From: Argyresthia goedartella
Lineage: Eukaryota > Arthropoda > Insecta > Lepidoptera > Argyresthiidae
DNA length: 64,000 bases
Assembly (NCBI GenBank): GCA_949825045.1
Contig: OX463821.1
Coordinates: 35,236,486 to 35,300,485, forward strand
Reading direction: 5' to 3'
Below the pieces are notes generated by a model. It made no database searches. It saw only the letters and a program-made list of their open reading frames with translations, and was not told the DNA's origin. Below, piece by piece: positions 20,475 to 32,540 of this stretch. Position numbers and translations under genes: made by a program. Within the stretch, counting starts at the first letter, position 1, and every line of letters starts with the position of its first letter.

Positions 20475-21580
20475 GTCCAATTCTCAGTTGGTCCAATTCG
20501 CAATAGGTCTAATTCAGAATTGATCCAATTGTCAATAGGTCTTATTCACAATCAGTCAAACTCTCAGTTGGTCCAATTCGTATTAATTCTAACATAAATA
20601 ATAAATTTAATTAAAATTGTGACGATGCTTTATAATAAATTGGTTTAAAGTTCTCACTCCTTTCTCTTATTTCCCAGGTTTATTGTGATTTTGAATTAGA
20701 GTAGGTAAAATAAACCGGTCAAGTGCTAGTCTAAATCTCGCACGAAGGGTTCCGTACCACCGTTCAATGGAAGCGATGGTGTGGAGTGAATAGTTTGGAT
20801 TTTACACAGCAAAATATTGTTTACAAAGTTATTGGTGCGGTTACTTTCACACTCCATGTACGTAACCAGGTGCATCCATAAGTTTGTATGTGGTATTGAA
20901 AGAATTGTTGTATGGGAGCCCCCTTAAATATTTCTTTTAACCTGTTTTTTAGTATTTGTTGTACGTCAACAGAAATACATAATCTGTGAAAATTTCAACT
21001 CTCTAGCTAGCTAGGTTCTTGAGATACAGCCTGGTGACAGACGGACGGACGGACGGACGGACGGACAGCGAAGTCTTAGTAACAGGGTCCCGTTTGGAAC
21101 CCTTTGGGTACGGAACCCTAAAAACGACCCGATTGCGTTGATATACAATATCAATACTTTAATTTCCGTTTGTTGCCCGTGATCCCATTATCGATGAATT
21201 CCCTATTTGATGTAACCCTACCAAATTGAGAGAAAGTGTTGTATTTGTAAATATAATACACGTTTTCTCTGATGGGTTGGCAGGGAAACATTACAGCCAT
21301 GTCAGCCACAGAAACATTTCTTTTCTTAGATCACATAATGTAATGTTTGTTGACAGATGTCACAATTTCTGACAGGTAAGGACTCACTTCAAAGTAGTTT
21401 TTTAAAATAAAAATTGAGAATTGGACCGATTGCTAATTGTATCAACTGAGAATTGGACAATTTTTTTAATTGGACCAACTGAGAATTGGACTGATTGTGA
21501 TTTGGACAACTTGCGAATTAGGATATAATACGATTAGGATATTTTGATCCCGCTAGTTGGACACTTTGCAAGTTGGACAC
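20475..21580. mobile_element. Element with inverted arrays of a 16-bp repeat at both ends
   Basis: From 20475 seven 16-bp units like GTCCAATTCTCAGTTG follow each other. At 21414-21580 the same words occur as the reverse complement (AATTGGACCAACTGAGAATT). Opposed subterminal repeat arrays are a known layout of some DNA transposons. No transposase is present. A dispersed repeat (20715-21120) sits between the arrays. A LINE-like tail (AATAAAATATTTGAGTTTGA) precedes the left array at about 20450. Confidence 0.55.
20715..21120 (+). repeat. Dispersed lepidopteran-type repeat, near-complete copy
   Basis: It begins CCGGTCAAGTGC, soon followed by AGGGTTCCGTACC, and ends GGGTACGGAACCCTA before an A run. 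These two 13-14-bp words are reverse complements, so the element has inverted ends. It also contains a (GACG)n run and TGAAAATTTCAACTCTCTAG, words I remember from many moth genomes. No coding capacity. Confidence 0.75.
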
Positions 21581-21664
21581 AATGCGCCGAAAGTTTGTCG
21601 CTCGTTAAAACTACCATGGGGGGTGCAGGGATGTGGGACTCAAGTACTTCCTGCGGACGTGAGA

Positions 21665-21795
21665 AACTATTCCCCTCACACCTGTCAAAAGCATAACACA
21701 TCAAAAAAGTCCCCTGTCAAAAGCATAAAATATCAAAAAAGTCAACTGTCAGAAATTATGAACTTGTTAAAATGTGACACCTGTCAAAACGAAGT
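21665..21795 (+). repeat. Degenerate CCTGTCAAAA-type repeats before an ALT exon
   Basis: CACCTGTCAAAAGCATAA occurs twice, about 40 bases apart, with further CTGTCA variants and a last CACCTGTCAAAACG just before the acceptor region. It is the clearest of the three clusters. Confidence 0.55.
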
Positions 21796-21810
21796 CTTAT
21801 ATATATTTAG

Positions 21811-22540
<730 letters not shown>

Positions 22541-22677
22541 GATCCAAATGGCCGAGTCGGCATTCACCCTGCCTACTAATCCAAGGGTCCCGGGTTCGAG
22601 TTCCGGTGGGGGCAAATATTTGTTTGATGAGAACGGATGTTTGTACCCTAGTCATGGTTGTTTATATATCTAAATAT

Positions 22678-22727
<50 letters not shown>

Positions 22728-22836
22728 TATAAGTATGTGTATCGTTGTCTAGTACCCAAGATACAGGGAATCCTAGTTTGGGGCTAGACCAGTGTGTTTA
22801 AATATTGTCCAAGGTATTATTATTATTATTATTATC
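22541..22836 (+). mobile_element. tRNA-derived SINE, copy 1 (with AT expansion)
   Basis: The head has a pol III A box (ATGGCCGAGTCGGCA) and B box (GGTTCGAGTTCCGG) at tRNA-like spacing. The body contains CAAATATTTGTTTGATGAGA and TAGTCATGGTTGTTTATATA, and an AT dinucleotide expansion at about 22677-22735. The 3' part is TACAGGGAATCCTAGTTTGG and the tail is (ATT)n. The same element is at 23440-23699 and 56605-56838. It is not a functional tRNA gene. Confidence 0.92.
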
Positions 22837-23260
22837 TAGTGTTAATCCAGTTCTGTGTACGAAACTAAATAGAAACTGTTTAAGGTGTTTATTAGCTAGC
22901 TTTATGCGAATAAAATCCAGAATGACAAAATACAAGAAACCGCGGCCGTACTCGGTACGTGCAATCCGCGTGTCGAGTATACAGTGTTCTGTGCGCCCGG
23001 CGACGGTGACGGCGACACTCGGCAGCTCTACTGCCGCTGATGCACTTGTAGCTGAGCAGTAATGTGCGGAGTGCTCCGGCGCCCATCACCAGTGACGCGG
23101 CGGCGGCGCCCACAGACCACCAACAGGGCCGCGAGGACCGGCGCCAGAGAAGAGCTCTGCGCCCAGCACTGGGTGGTTCAGAGCCCCTTTTACCGTTGTA
23201 GGAATACCAACAACAGAACAGTTTCTATGTGCTCGTACAGCTCAGCGGGTGCGCTCACAA
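22837..23260. other. GC-rich patch without a recognised product
   Basis: 22930-23180 is strikingly GC-rich for an intron, with open frames on both strands, but none resembles a family I know. Nothing supports a gene. Confidence 0.4.
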
Positions 23261-23274
23261 AATATCAAACACAT

Positions 23275-24440
23275 AGCATATTAGAATAGAATAGAATATC
23301 CAATTATTTGCTGTATCAGCATAAACACATACATTTAAAGGAAATACACAAGGAAAAAAATTGATTAAAAAAGCTACAATCAAATATAAATACCATTCCT
23401 ATTCTCCACACAGATACCCACATAAGGTGAGTGGTTTATTAATAATAATAATACCTTGGACACTATTTACACACATTGATCTAGCCCCAAACTAGGATTC
23501 CCTGTGTCTTGGGTACTAGACGATACGATAGAACGATACACATACTTATATAGATAAATATTATACTTAGATAGATAAACAACCATGACTAGGGTACAAA
23601 CATCCTTTCTCGTCAAACAAATATTTGCACCCACCGGGACTCGAACCCGGGACCCTTGGCTTCGTAGGCAGGGTCACTGCCGACTCGGCCATTCGGTTGA
23701 CTGCCATGTGCACAGAAATACACAAGGCAAAACAGAGATTTAAATAGCTACAAACACAAAAAATATACCATTCCTATTCTCCATAAAGATACCCACATAA
23801 GGGGTGCGAGTGGTTTCAGTGCCATGTGCACATGCTGCGACAGCAAAAGGGCTCAGACTCAGCATTATGTCACAGGAAGGCCTGTGACGCTGGCTCTCAG
23901 TCTAGAACCCAGAAAGTATGTGAAGGTTTAAACTCGCTAATGTCATCAAGTGGCAAGTGTAAGAAACTAAACTATACGAAACACTTAACAAATTATTAAG
24001 CAATATATGGTCCAAACAAAATAAACATAAATAAAACAAATAAAATGTCGGTGCGGAAATAATTATAAATAAGAATTGCATAGTAGATTAATAAATATTT
24101 ATTTGGATTAAATTACATTGAATAATATATATACATTTTACATATATACGCACTGCGGTGTCGGGAAGATGATAAAAGCAGGTAGACGCGGTGCGCAGCG
24201 CTCTGTCATGGCAGCTTCAAGTATTCTACTTTTGGTGTTCGAATAACCGTTCTTGAATTCGTTTTTTGAATGTGAATTTTGATGTTAGCTCTCGAACTGG
24301 AGGTGGTATATAATTCCAAAATTTTGTGGCAAAATATCTAAAGCTACCACGAAATGCCGCAGTCCCTTGGCGGGGGACGGACAGAACGCTGGAAGTGGTT
24401 CTATTTGTGTGGTGGCATATTATTACCTCGCCGCTCGTTC
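23275..24440 (-). pseudogene. LINE 3' end: RT C-terminus and 3' UTR, split by a SINE
   Basis: On the - strand 24440-24226 reads a LINE C-terminus: TSSVLSVPRQGTAAFRGSFR, YFATKFWNYIPPPVREL, then FKKRIQERLFEHQK and TAG at 24226-24228. The 3' UTR runs to a (TATTC)n tail at about 23283-23298. It contains a tandem duplication of about 115 bp (ACCATTCCTATTCTCCA in each unit), and a SINE sits between the units. Confidence 0.75.
23440..23699 (-). mobile_element. tRNA-derived SINE, copy 2
   Basis: Reverse-complement copy of the SINE at 22541. It has the B box GGTTCGAGTCCCGG, the A box in GAATGGCCGAGTCGGCAG, and an (ATT)n tail at the left end. It is inserted between two diverged copies of a LINE 3' UTR segment. 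Confidence 0.92.
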
Positions 24441-24704
24441 TACGTTAGTATTTGGAACTTGTCCGCTATTCCCTCCGCACCTGCGATTTGTACGTACGTT
24501 GAAACTTCGTGACCGCGCCCGCACCGCACCCGCCACTTAACGTGAACGACAGATCCTGTGGTGATGGAGCGTGTCGTGACGTCAGTGTAGAGGCAGCATC
24601 GCATTACGAGTAATATCATCGCAAGCACCAGCTCAGTTGTTTCCTGTGCGTGTAGTTCTAGACGCCTAGGCTAGCCTATTGACTGAATGGTTTGTTTCCC
24701 TCAG

Positions 24705-24853
24705 GCATCTGCATCGTGCCCGGATCCGGTTTCGGGCAGCGCCCCGGCACCTACCACTTCCGCACCACCATCCTGCCACAACCGGAGCTGCTGAAGGAGA
24801 TGCTCAACACCTTCAAGACCTTCCACGAGAAGTTCACCAAGGAACACCAGTAG
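24705..24853 (+). CDS. ALT: Alanine aminotransferase, last coding exon (stop TAG 24851-24853)
   Basis: The acceptor is TTTCCCTCAG. The first two bases complete Gly with the previous exon to give [14 protein letters not shown]. It then reads [18 protein letters not shown] and ends [21 protein letters not shown] carries the conserved Arg that binds the substrate carboxylate. Length and ending match animal ALTs, so the gene is complete at its 3' end. The visible exons encode roughly the C-terminal 270 residues of an enzyme of about 490. Confidence 0.96.
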
Positions 24854-25800
24854 GCAGTGGTCCGTGATGTCCGATACAGCAACCCTTAGATCTAAAGAGA
24901 AAAGTATTTCACGTCACAGCGCCTGACAAAAACCTATAGCAATAAATTTAGTTTCGCAGCATTTTCCGTTTACACCACGACGGCACTTTCCAAGCCGATG
25001 CTGAAGTAAGCGTTTGTTAAAAAAACTCATAAAACTCAAAACTGTTGCAACCGAAACTATTGTATAAGGAAAAAGTGTTAAGTTACTATAAAATAGTATA
25101 CATAATTTTCAATCTAATTGCTAAGTTAAAAAGTTACTTCCTAAGTACAGAAGTGAATGTGAAAGACCTGATTTATCTAAGTATGTTAACATTTGATATA
25201 CTGTATACTCTATCATATATAAATTTAATTGGCAATACTGTAGGTCAATAATGGTGACATAATAGTGGTTACATCTGTATTTTGTACTTTCTAGTCGTGA
25301 TTGTGCCGTATGTTTACTTGAACACAACTTCAATATTTAACTGCGTCTTTGTTATGCATAAAGTCGTATTTTAATAGAAAAAACCTAATTATTAACCTAG
25401 ATGTTTTCTGGCAAATAAAATTAACATTCTAACAGTTAATCTCATTTCAAAAATGAATTAAAAAAGCTGTGATTAGCGATAACGGTATTTAAAATTTATT
25501 TTTTATTTATTTTGGTTTGACAGCATTATCATTTGAACTCATGTTATAATTTGCATTTTTAAACAATTTTAATTTTAATTTTGAGATTATCGAGCCGAAG
25601 CTACCTGCGGATAAAGCTCAGCATTATTTTATTCTATTTTGTTTTTGTTTGTTGAATTTGTGACATTCCCCCAGTGTTAAATATTGATATGAATAATATC
25701 GTTTGTCAATAATATTGATATTGATGAGTGTAGTGCTAAGTTGTTATCCTGCGATCGTTGTTATGTTGTGTTAAACACCAATAAATAGTAGAAGCAAACT
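24854..25800 (+). other. ALT 3' UTR with two poly(A) signals
   Basis: An AATAAA lies at 24941-24946 and another at 25780-25785, about 20 bases before an AT-rich stretch. Alternative UTR ends are therefore possible. The sequence is AT-rich and non-coding. Confidence 0.6.
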
Positions 25801-25917
25801 TGTATCTTTTATTTAAATTAAATATTAATCCATATAAATTAGATTTCAAACAAATTGCACACGACTCTAAATGATGGGGAGTCTGCGTCGCGTCTTCATC
25901 GCGTTTTCACCTAGCAT

Positions 25918-26886
25918 TAGCCACCGTTGCCCCATGTGCGGATAGCATTAGCCCCCATTGCCCCAGGTACGGATAGCATTAGCCACCGTTGCCCCATGTG
26001 CGGATAGCACGAGCCACCGTTGCCCCATGTGCGGATAGCATTAGCCCCCATTGCCCCAGGTACGGATAGCATTAGCCACCGTTGCCCCATGTGCGGATAG
26101 CATTAGCCCCCATTGCCCCAGGTACGGATAGCATTAGCCACCGTTGCCCCATGTGCGGATAGCACGAGCCACCGTTGCCCCATGTGCGGATAGCATTAGC
26201 CCCCATTGCCCCAGGTACGGATAGCATTAGCCACCGTTGCCCCATGTGCGGATAGCATTAGCCCCCATTGCCCCAGGTACGGATAGCATTAGCCACCGTT
26301 GCCCCATGTGCGGATAGCATTAGCCCCCATTGCCCCAGGTACGGATAGCATTAGCCACCGTTGCCCCATGTGCGGATAGCATTAGCCCCCATTGCCCCAG
26401 GTACGGATAGCATTAGCCACCGTTGCCCCATGTGCGGATAGCACGAGCCACCGTTGCCCCATGTGCAGATAGCACGAGCCACCGTTGCCCCATGTGCGGA
26501 TAGCACGAGCCACCGTTGCCCCATGTGCGGATAGCACGAGCCACCGTTGCCCCATGTGCGGATAGCATTAGCCCCCATTGCCCCAGGTACGGATAGCATT
26601 AGCCACCGTTGCCCCATGTGCGGATAGCACGAGCCACCGTTGCCCCATGTGCAGATAGCACGAGCCACCGTTGCCCCATGTGCGGATAGCACGAGCCACC
26701 GTTGCCCCATGTGCGGATAGCACGAGCCACCGTTGCCCCATGTGCGGATAGCATTAGCCCCCATTGCCCCAGGTACGGATAGCATTAGCCACCGTTGCCC
26801 CATGTGCGGATAGCACGAGCCACCGTTGCCCCATGTGCGGATAGCACGAGCCACCGTTGCCCCATGTGCGTATAGCATTAGCCACG
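25918..26886. repeat. 31-bp minisatellite, about 31 units
   Basis: There are two unit types. One is GCCACCGTTGCCCCATGTGC + GGATAGCATTA (or ...GCACGA). The other is GCCCCCATTGCCCCAGGTAC + GGATAGCATTA. Because 31 is not a multiple of three, a - strand frame passes through all three phases. It stays open for 175 codons (26878-26351) because no phase contains a stop. This is not evidence of a gene. Confidence 0.97.
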
Positions 26887-27693
26887 CATTCGAAACCGCG
26901 GTCAGTATGTCATAATTATTATATTCAGATGCAACTGCACATACCTACGAAAAGTTGTCCTGTTCGAGTTATTTATTCTCTACTTGTATCTTCATTTGTA
27001 TGGACAGCGCGTTATCACGTCCCTATGTAATCTATGGGGTAATATTTGTTGTTTGCGAGACATTAGGGTCTTGTTGGCGGGAGGGCCGCTGGTAAATCGT
27101 GTTTGTTATAGGCACTTCCCTTTGATTCATAGTGCCTATTGAGAAAAAAACAGGGGTACCATGCCCTGCCTGTGCCGAACTGTGGGTCGATGTGTGCTGC
27201 CAATGACGAACTAATAATCAAGTGAGTATCATGTTCACAATAGAGACTATTACGCCTTTTCGTCAATAAGATCCTGGCTTCTAGGTGTAAACGGAACCAC
27301 TCCAAACAACCGCAATCCATCTAGGTAGGTAGAAACTATATTAGGGTTGGCAAAAATCCGCAAGTTATAATAAATATTAAAAGAGAGGGCTACCCAAGAT
27401 GGATAGCACTAACAGTTTACAAAAGGAGTAATTGAATAAAACCATTAAACCGACGATATCTCGAATTCTATGCTATTTTCAGTGTGGTCATATCGGATGA
27501 ATGTAAGGCAGGTCGGCCGGTCTCGCTGTGAACTATGGGACACCCTATAATACGATGATATGAAGTATCTGCGAACCCTGATTAGTAGTAGAAGTAGCTA
27601 TACGACACACAACATGAGATTACCAGGTTAGCACGATAATGCGAATGATGCTGTGCTGTGGTAATAGGAGCTAACATTAAAGTCGGCCGCTGA
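26887..27693. other. Intergenic, no feature seen
   Basis: A mixed-composition stretch without coding or repeat signals that I can identify. Confidence 0.5.
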
Positions 27694-28123
27694 GAATGAA
27701 TGAATGAATTTCTTTATGCCATTAAAAATATTTACATTTCGGTTAAGCCCTAGGCCCCACACTAGGATTCCCTGTATCGTGAGGTCTAATCTCTTCCAGA
27801 CCATTTACAAATAAAGGTGGATGGAACTTAATTCTATAAATGCTTTACAACAGAAATCAGAAGTGTTTAGTGTTGATGTACCTGCTAGCCCTACGACCAC
27901 TGGGCAGGTTGAGTAACTGTGTGTGTTAGTGTGGAGTGTAGTGATTGTGTGTAGATAGTAAGTATTGTGTGATGTAGGTATGTAAAGTGTTTTTTTTTGT
28001 GAGTAGATTTAGTTTATCAGATATTAGAGCTAGTATAGTTGCACAAGGAATTATTAGTATATTTCGAGAATGCTTTCTGTTTTTGAGTAGTCAAGTTGTT
28101 GCAGCCATCCAAAAAGCAGCCTC

Positions 28124-30915
28124 TTACACCTGTACCTGCTTTAGTTCAGTATTTATCTTAGTATAGAGATAAGGACCTTGGAACGTGTAGAACCTTTGTG
28201 CGAAACAAGTGCGTGTCCGGGGACATTTCCATCTCACTCGACGTGCTGCGGGATCAGCAGCAGTGTCGAGAGCATATTTGTGGTATTTAAGAACCACAGC
28301 GGTGACATACAATTGCCGCACCCTAAGTTATTACCTAAATGGTTTGCAGAAGGCTACCTTGAGAAGGGCTCTCTGTGCATATTTAATTCTGATGAGGTCT
28401 GTTCTGGCAGCTGCTCCCCAAAGGTTAAGATGGATTCGTAGAGGGCAATATAGACGAGCCTCCGAATATTGAGATCAGCAATCTGCCGAAGTCGTCTGAA
28501 TATGTACATTAGTTTTCTAACTCGACCGGATAGTGATGCAATCTGCTTGTCGCATGTCAGTCTTTCATCAATAATTATCCCCAGGGATTTGATACAATGA
28601 ACTTGTTCAAGAGTTGGGCACATACAGGAGGGGTTATTTTTGTCTCTGCAGGAGTGCATCTTTATTTATTTTTATTTATTTATTTATTAATACAGATTAA
28701 TGCACAACTTTATGTCAACATCAACAGTTGGAGTCGTTTTTTGCGTAATTCTAAAGCAAATTATTTTGGTTTTAGATGTATTAAGAGTAAGGAGGTTTCG
28801 TCAGAGCCAGTCACTAACCCTATTCATGCTCTCGCATGCCACAGCAACTGCAGATGACCAGCTCTTTCCGTGGAATATGATGGCAGTGTCGTCCGCAAAC
28901 ATAAATAAGTCCGCTTGGATCAGGTCTAGACGGTACAGATCGTTTATATAGATGAGGAATAGTGAAGGATCAAAAACACTTCCCTGCGGAACTCCAAAGT
29001 TAATGTTCACGTAGTCACTGTAGGAATCGTTCTAGTCACTGTAGGAATCGTTCTCTTTAACTCTTTGCCTGCGGTCTGAGAGATATGAGTGAAACCAGTT
29101 GAGAGTGAGGCCACGTATATACCCAAGAGCTCCAATTTTCTTAGAAGTATTGGACGAGAAACGGTATCAAAAGCTTTCGCGAGATCGAGAAAAGCTCCCA
29201 GGCACCTATAACCTTCATCGAGCTTAGTGGCGACGATATTGGTCAGGCTAATTATGGCGTCCTCTGTAGACATATTGTTGCGAAAGCCATACTGATTATT
29301 GGTCAGTAGACCATGGGATTCTAGGAAGTTAAGAAGTCGCTTATTTACTAGTTTTTCTAAAAGTTTGGAGAGAGTACTTAGAAGCGATATAGGCCTATAA
29401 TTAGAAGCTTCCAATGGATCACCCGCCTTATAGATAGGACAAACATTGGCAACTTTGAAGAGATCGGGAACCATGCCTGAGCTCATACTCAATTTGAAGA
29501 AGTAGGTCAAGGGACCAACTAGAGCCCGGCTTGATTTTTTAAGGATCTCGTTGGTTACATTGTCAATGCCTGGCGCCGATTTGTTTTAAACTACTATTAA
29601 ATTAAGGAGTTCCGTCTCATCTGTGGGATTAAGATAGAATGAGTTCGCTATCACATTTTCAGCCATTGCTGACGGTACTTCCTGAGCCAATTGTTGTTTG
29701 GTCATCTTAATTGAGTCGAGAATATTGTTTGCGTATGAGTCGTCTACTGTTGAAAAGTATTGGTTAACTTTGTTGAGTGCAGCTGTTGGGTCTAGGTCGG
29801 TTTCAAGTAGTCTTGTATTGTCTGTTTTCCGAGATTCCATATTGCAAATAGTTTTTATTGCATTCCATAATTGTTTACTGCCCTGACAGCTTTGTAAGAT
29901 TTGTTTGTTGTGTTAATTTTTGAGATTCTGCATAGTGTTGTTACAGTAGTTTCGGTAGTTCTTATATTTGTTTTGGATGTCAAGGTCATTTTTATTCTTT
30001 CTAGCTTTTATGTGGAGTCTATCTCTTTGCTTTATGCAGTTGAGAAGTCCAGAAGAAATATCCAGAGTTTTATAATAAAATTCGAACTGCGAGAGATTTT
30101 AACCGAGTGGTGCTTTTTCAAGATTTCGGTGAAAGTCCCCAAAAACGTTGTGATAGCCATATCTACGTCGGTCAGGTTATAGCAGCCGGACCAGTCCGTG
30201 TTTATTAGATCTGTGGTGCGATTGTCAATATCAGTTTTGGTAGTGTTATTTCTTTTTCGTTGTGTACAGCATTTCAAGATATTAATACTTAACAAAACGG
30301 TGTCATGGTCCGTAATACCAGGGTAGCAAATTACTGTTTGTGAAAACAGTACAGTTTTAAGGAGGCAGTGATCAAGACAGCTAGTATCTCTAGTTCGTAG
30401 TAAGTACGCTGGATAAAAACACATGTGCGATTCCCGATTTAGATATTCATCTGATCGGTCATCCCTATTATCCTCTGATATGTCAATGTTGATATCCCCC
30501 ATAATAATGCAACTCTGCCCTTTGCTTTGCAGATAGCCACCACTTTTTCCAGTGAAGTATAAAAGTTATTGTAGTGGTCAACAGTCTTAAAAGACGGTGG
30601 ACGGTAAATAGATAATATATAGAGGATTTTATCTATTTCGATTAACAGGAAAATTGTGGCTCTGTTACGTTTACTCTGAGATCCGTCCTTGCGTAGACTA
30701 CAGTAGCGACATTCATATCCGTTCAGAATAATACCTGTAAACGTTTCATTCAACCAGCATTTGAAATTAAATTTATGCAGTAGCACAAGGAATGTGTCAA
30801 AGTTTTTATTTATGCTCCGTATATTTTGGGTTATGAAGGTGAGATTTCTAGAAGCATCACCCAGGTAGTTAAAACAAACTTCTGGACTATAAACGGGTGT
30901 GCATGGAATAAGGAT
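28124..30915 (-). pseudogene. LINE ORF2 remnant: endonuclease and reverse transcriptase
   Basis: The endonuclease begins FITQNIRSINKNFDTFL (about 30860), with later pieces GDINID, SCLDHCL and GITDHDTVLL. A linker (MESRKTDNTRLLETDLDP...) lies at 29840-29586. The RT has ASNYRPISLLSTLSKLLEK, GAFLDLAKAFDTV, GVPQGSVFDPSLFLIYINDL and FMFADDTA (about 28870). C-terminal pieces reach a stop at 28124. A short tandem duplication of about 21 bp (TCACTGTAGGAATCGTTC) at 29013-29054 breaks the RT. There are several frameshifts, so it is non-functional. Confidence 0.88.
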
Positions 30916-30923
30916 GGAATTTC

Positions 30924-31640
30924 ACAATTCACAATTCACAATTCTTTATTGCACAGAACATTACAACAATACAATTATACACGAAATTAAAAGGCAAAGG
31001 CGAGCTTATCACTCAACAGAGATTTCTTCCAGCAAACCTATCTGGATAGGATACATATAAAATGAAAAGGGTAGTCTAGTGCAATTAAATACTTACCAAA
31101 TACCAATAAAATATGATACTTACTATAAAAATACATATAATAAAAGAAATAGTAGATAAAATAAGAATAAACAAATAATAATAGAAAATAGATAAATACA
31201 ATTACATACTTATATATACAATACCTATGATGAAAGAGAAAGTAAGTGCTCTTTCAAGCGATTCTTAAAGGAGTCTACAATGTCTATTAACGTTTTGTTT
31301 GTCACGAGGTGATTCTTTGCATATAGTCACAGCAATAATAGGGCGTTGGTCTGTTAATAAGTATATAGTTAGTAGTTATATGAGAGGGAGCTATGTGCTT
31401 AAGTCGGCCTCCGGTTTTCAGATGGTTTGGGTGTGTGATCGTTGAACGATAGATAGCTAAGTGGTGTGGGTGAGACAGTAAGGTAACAGTGGAGCGTGAT
31501 TGTTTATTTGTGTTAAAAGGTGTTGTGTATGTAATAGGAGTGATAGTAGAGCATTGTGATACGTGTGTAAGTGTAATCTTAATAAGGTAAATAATGTATA
31601 AATTTATGATTGGGCACTAGTAGATACGATATCTGAGGCA
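30924..31640 (-). mobile_element. LINE 3' UTR fragment nested between ORF1 and ORF2
   Basis: The left end is a (CACAATT)n repeat (30927-30952) followed by CTTTATTGCACAGAACATTA, which on the - strand is the 3' end and repeat tail of another LINE. It separates the host LINE's ORF1 end (about 31655) from its ORF2 start (about 30915). The right border is approximate. No coding sequence is recognised in it. Confidence 0.6.
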
Positions 31641-31654
31641 TTTTTCGGTAAGTC

Positions 31655-32485
31655 ACTTTTCTTCGGGGAGCTTCCTTAGGTCTGCTTCCGAGTTAATGTG
31701 AATTAGAGTGGTTCCGTTTTCTCTACGCATGAGCACCTTCCCGTAGGATGTCCAGCAGAACTTGTAGTTGTTCGCTGATGCAAAGTTTCGAGCGAGTTAG
31801 AACAGACGCTTGGCTTTGGCAGTCAGGTTCTCTGCAATAAACACTGCCGTTTTTGGTCCATCGATTCGCAGGTGCGTCGTATTCAGTTTATCTTCTTTGT
31901 GGGCCTTATTGAACGATTTGACGGCTTTTAAAATGGAATCTTCGGCTATTGTTGACGTAAACTCTGCGACTATCACTTGTTTTTCTGCTTTCGTATTATA
32001 ACGGTATAGGTACATCCTTTATCTCATATGGTTTGATTGTTGTACCAAGAACATCGCCGATGCCAGTAACTGTTTCAATTAAGTCTTGTTTGGTTTCACT
32101 GACCTTAGATTTGGGGATTTTTTTAATTTTGATAGCTGTGGATCGAGTTTGGCGTTCAAGCTGATCGACTCTGTCCTGCAAGTCCCGGATTTGATTGCGA
32201 TTTTCAGCTCTCTCTACTTCGTATCCCTCCATTTTGGATATGACTTCATCGTATTTCTTTGCTGTGAAGTCTTGTATTTTGATTTATTAGCTCGATCATA
32301 GAGGAGCTCAGTTGTGAGAAATTCTGCTGTTGTTCATTTTTCAGGTCTTTAATTAGGTTAAGAATAGTATTTTTGAAGTCTTCCATGCCGTCAGTGACAT
32401 CAAAGTCTTCTCTCATTCGTTTATTCGACCGGGTGACATCGACAGCCGACGATAGATTGGGTTCTGACTGGTAGTGTGGAGGCAC
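31655..32485 (-). pseudogene. LINE ORF1 remnant
   Basis: It reads in three frames. First an N-terminal coiled-coil-like region (MEDFKNTILNLIKDLKNEQQ), then IRDLQDRVDQLERQTRSTAI followed by an RNA-binding-like segment. The C-terminus, after an in-frame stop, is NYKFCWTSYGKVLMRRENGT and IHINSEADLRKLPEE. That C-terminus is typical of insect LINE ORF1 proteins of the coiled-coil plus RRM type. Frameshifts and a stop make it inactive. Confidence 0.8.
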
Positions 32486-32540
32486 CGTTGTTGCACAGCC
32501 GTCTTGGAGTAGGTTTAAGCATTTTTTCTCATCTCGGGTT

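Larger units (their letters stand above)
27694..32540 (-). mobile_element. Nearly full-length decayed LINE with ORF1 and ORF2 (CR1/jockey-like)
   Basis: Going 5' to 3' on the - strand there is ORF1 (32485-31655), an insertion (31640-30924), ORF2 with endonuclease and RT (30915-28124), and a 3' UTR to a (CATT)n tail at 27694-27708. All coding parts carry stops or frameshifts. The 3' UTR contains GGCCCCACACTAGGATTCCC (27753-27772), which matches the 3' part of the SINEs in this window at all but one position. Confidence 0.85.

Noticed and set aside
22541..22620. Possible tRNA genes at the three A/B-box sequences
   Set aside because: The body and 3' tail continue as a SINE, no acceptor stem closes, and the three copies share SINE sequence.
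22890..23115. Small alanine/arginine-rich frames in a GC-rich patch
   Set aside because: They are open on both strands with no motif, and no splice or start evidence supports an exon.
26351..26878. 175-codon - strand frame over the 31-bp minisatellite
   Set aside because: It results from a stop-free repeat unit, with no start context and no family resemblance.
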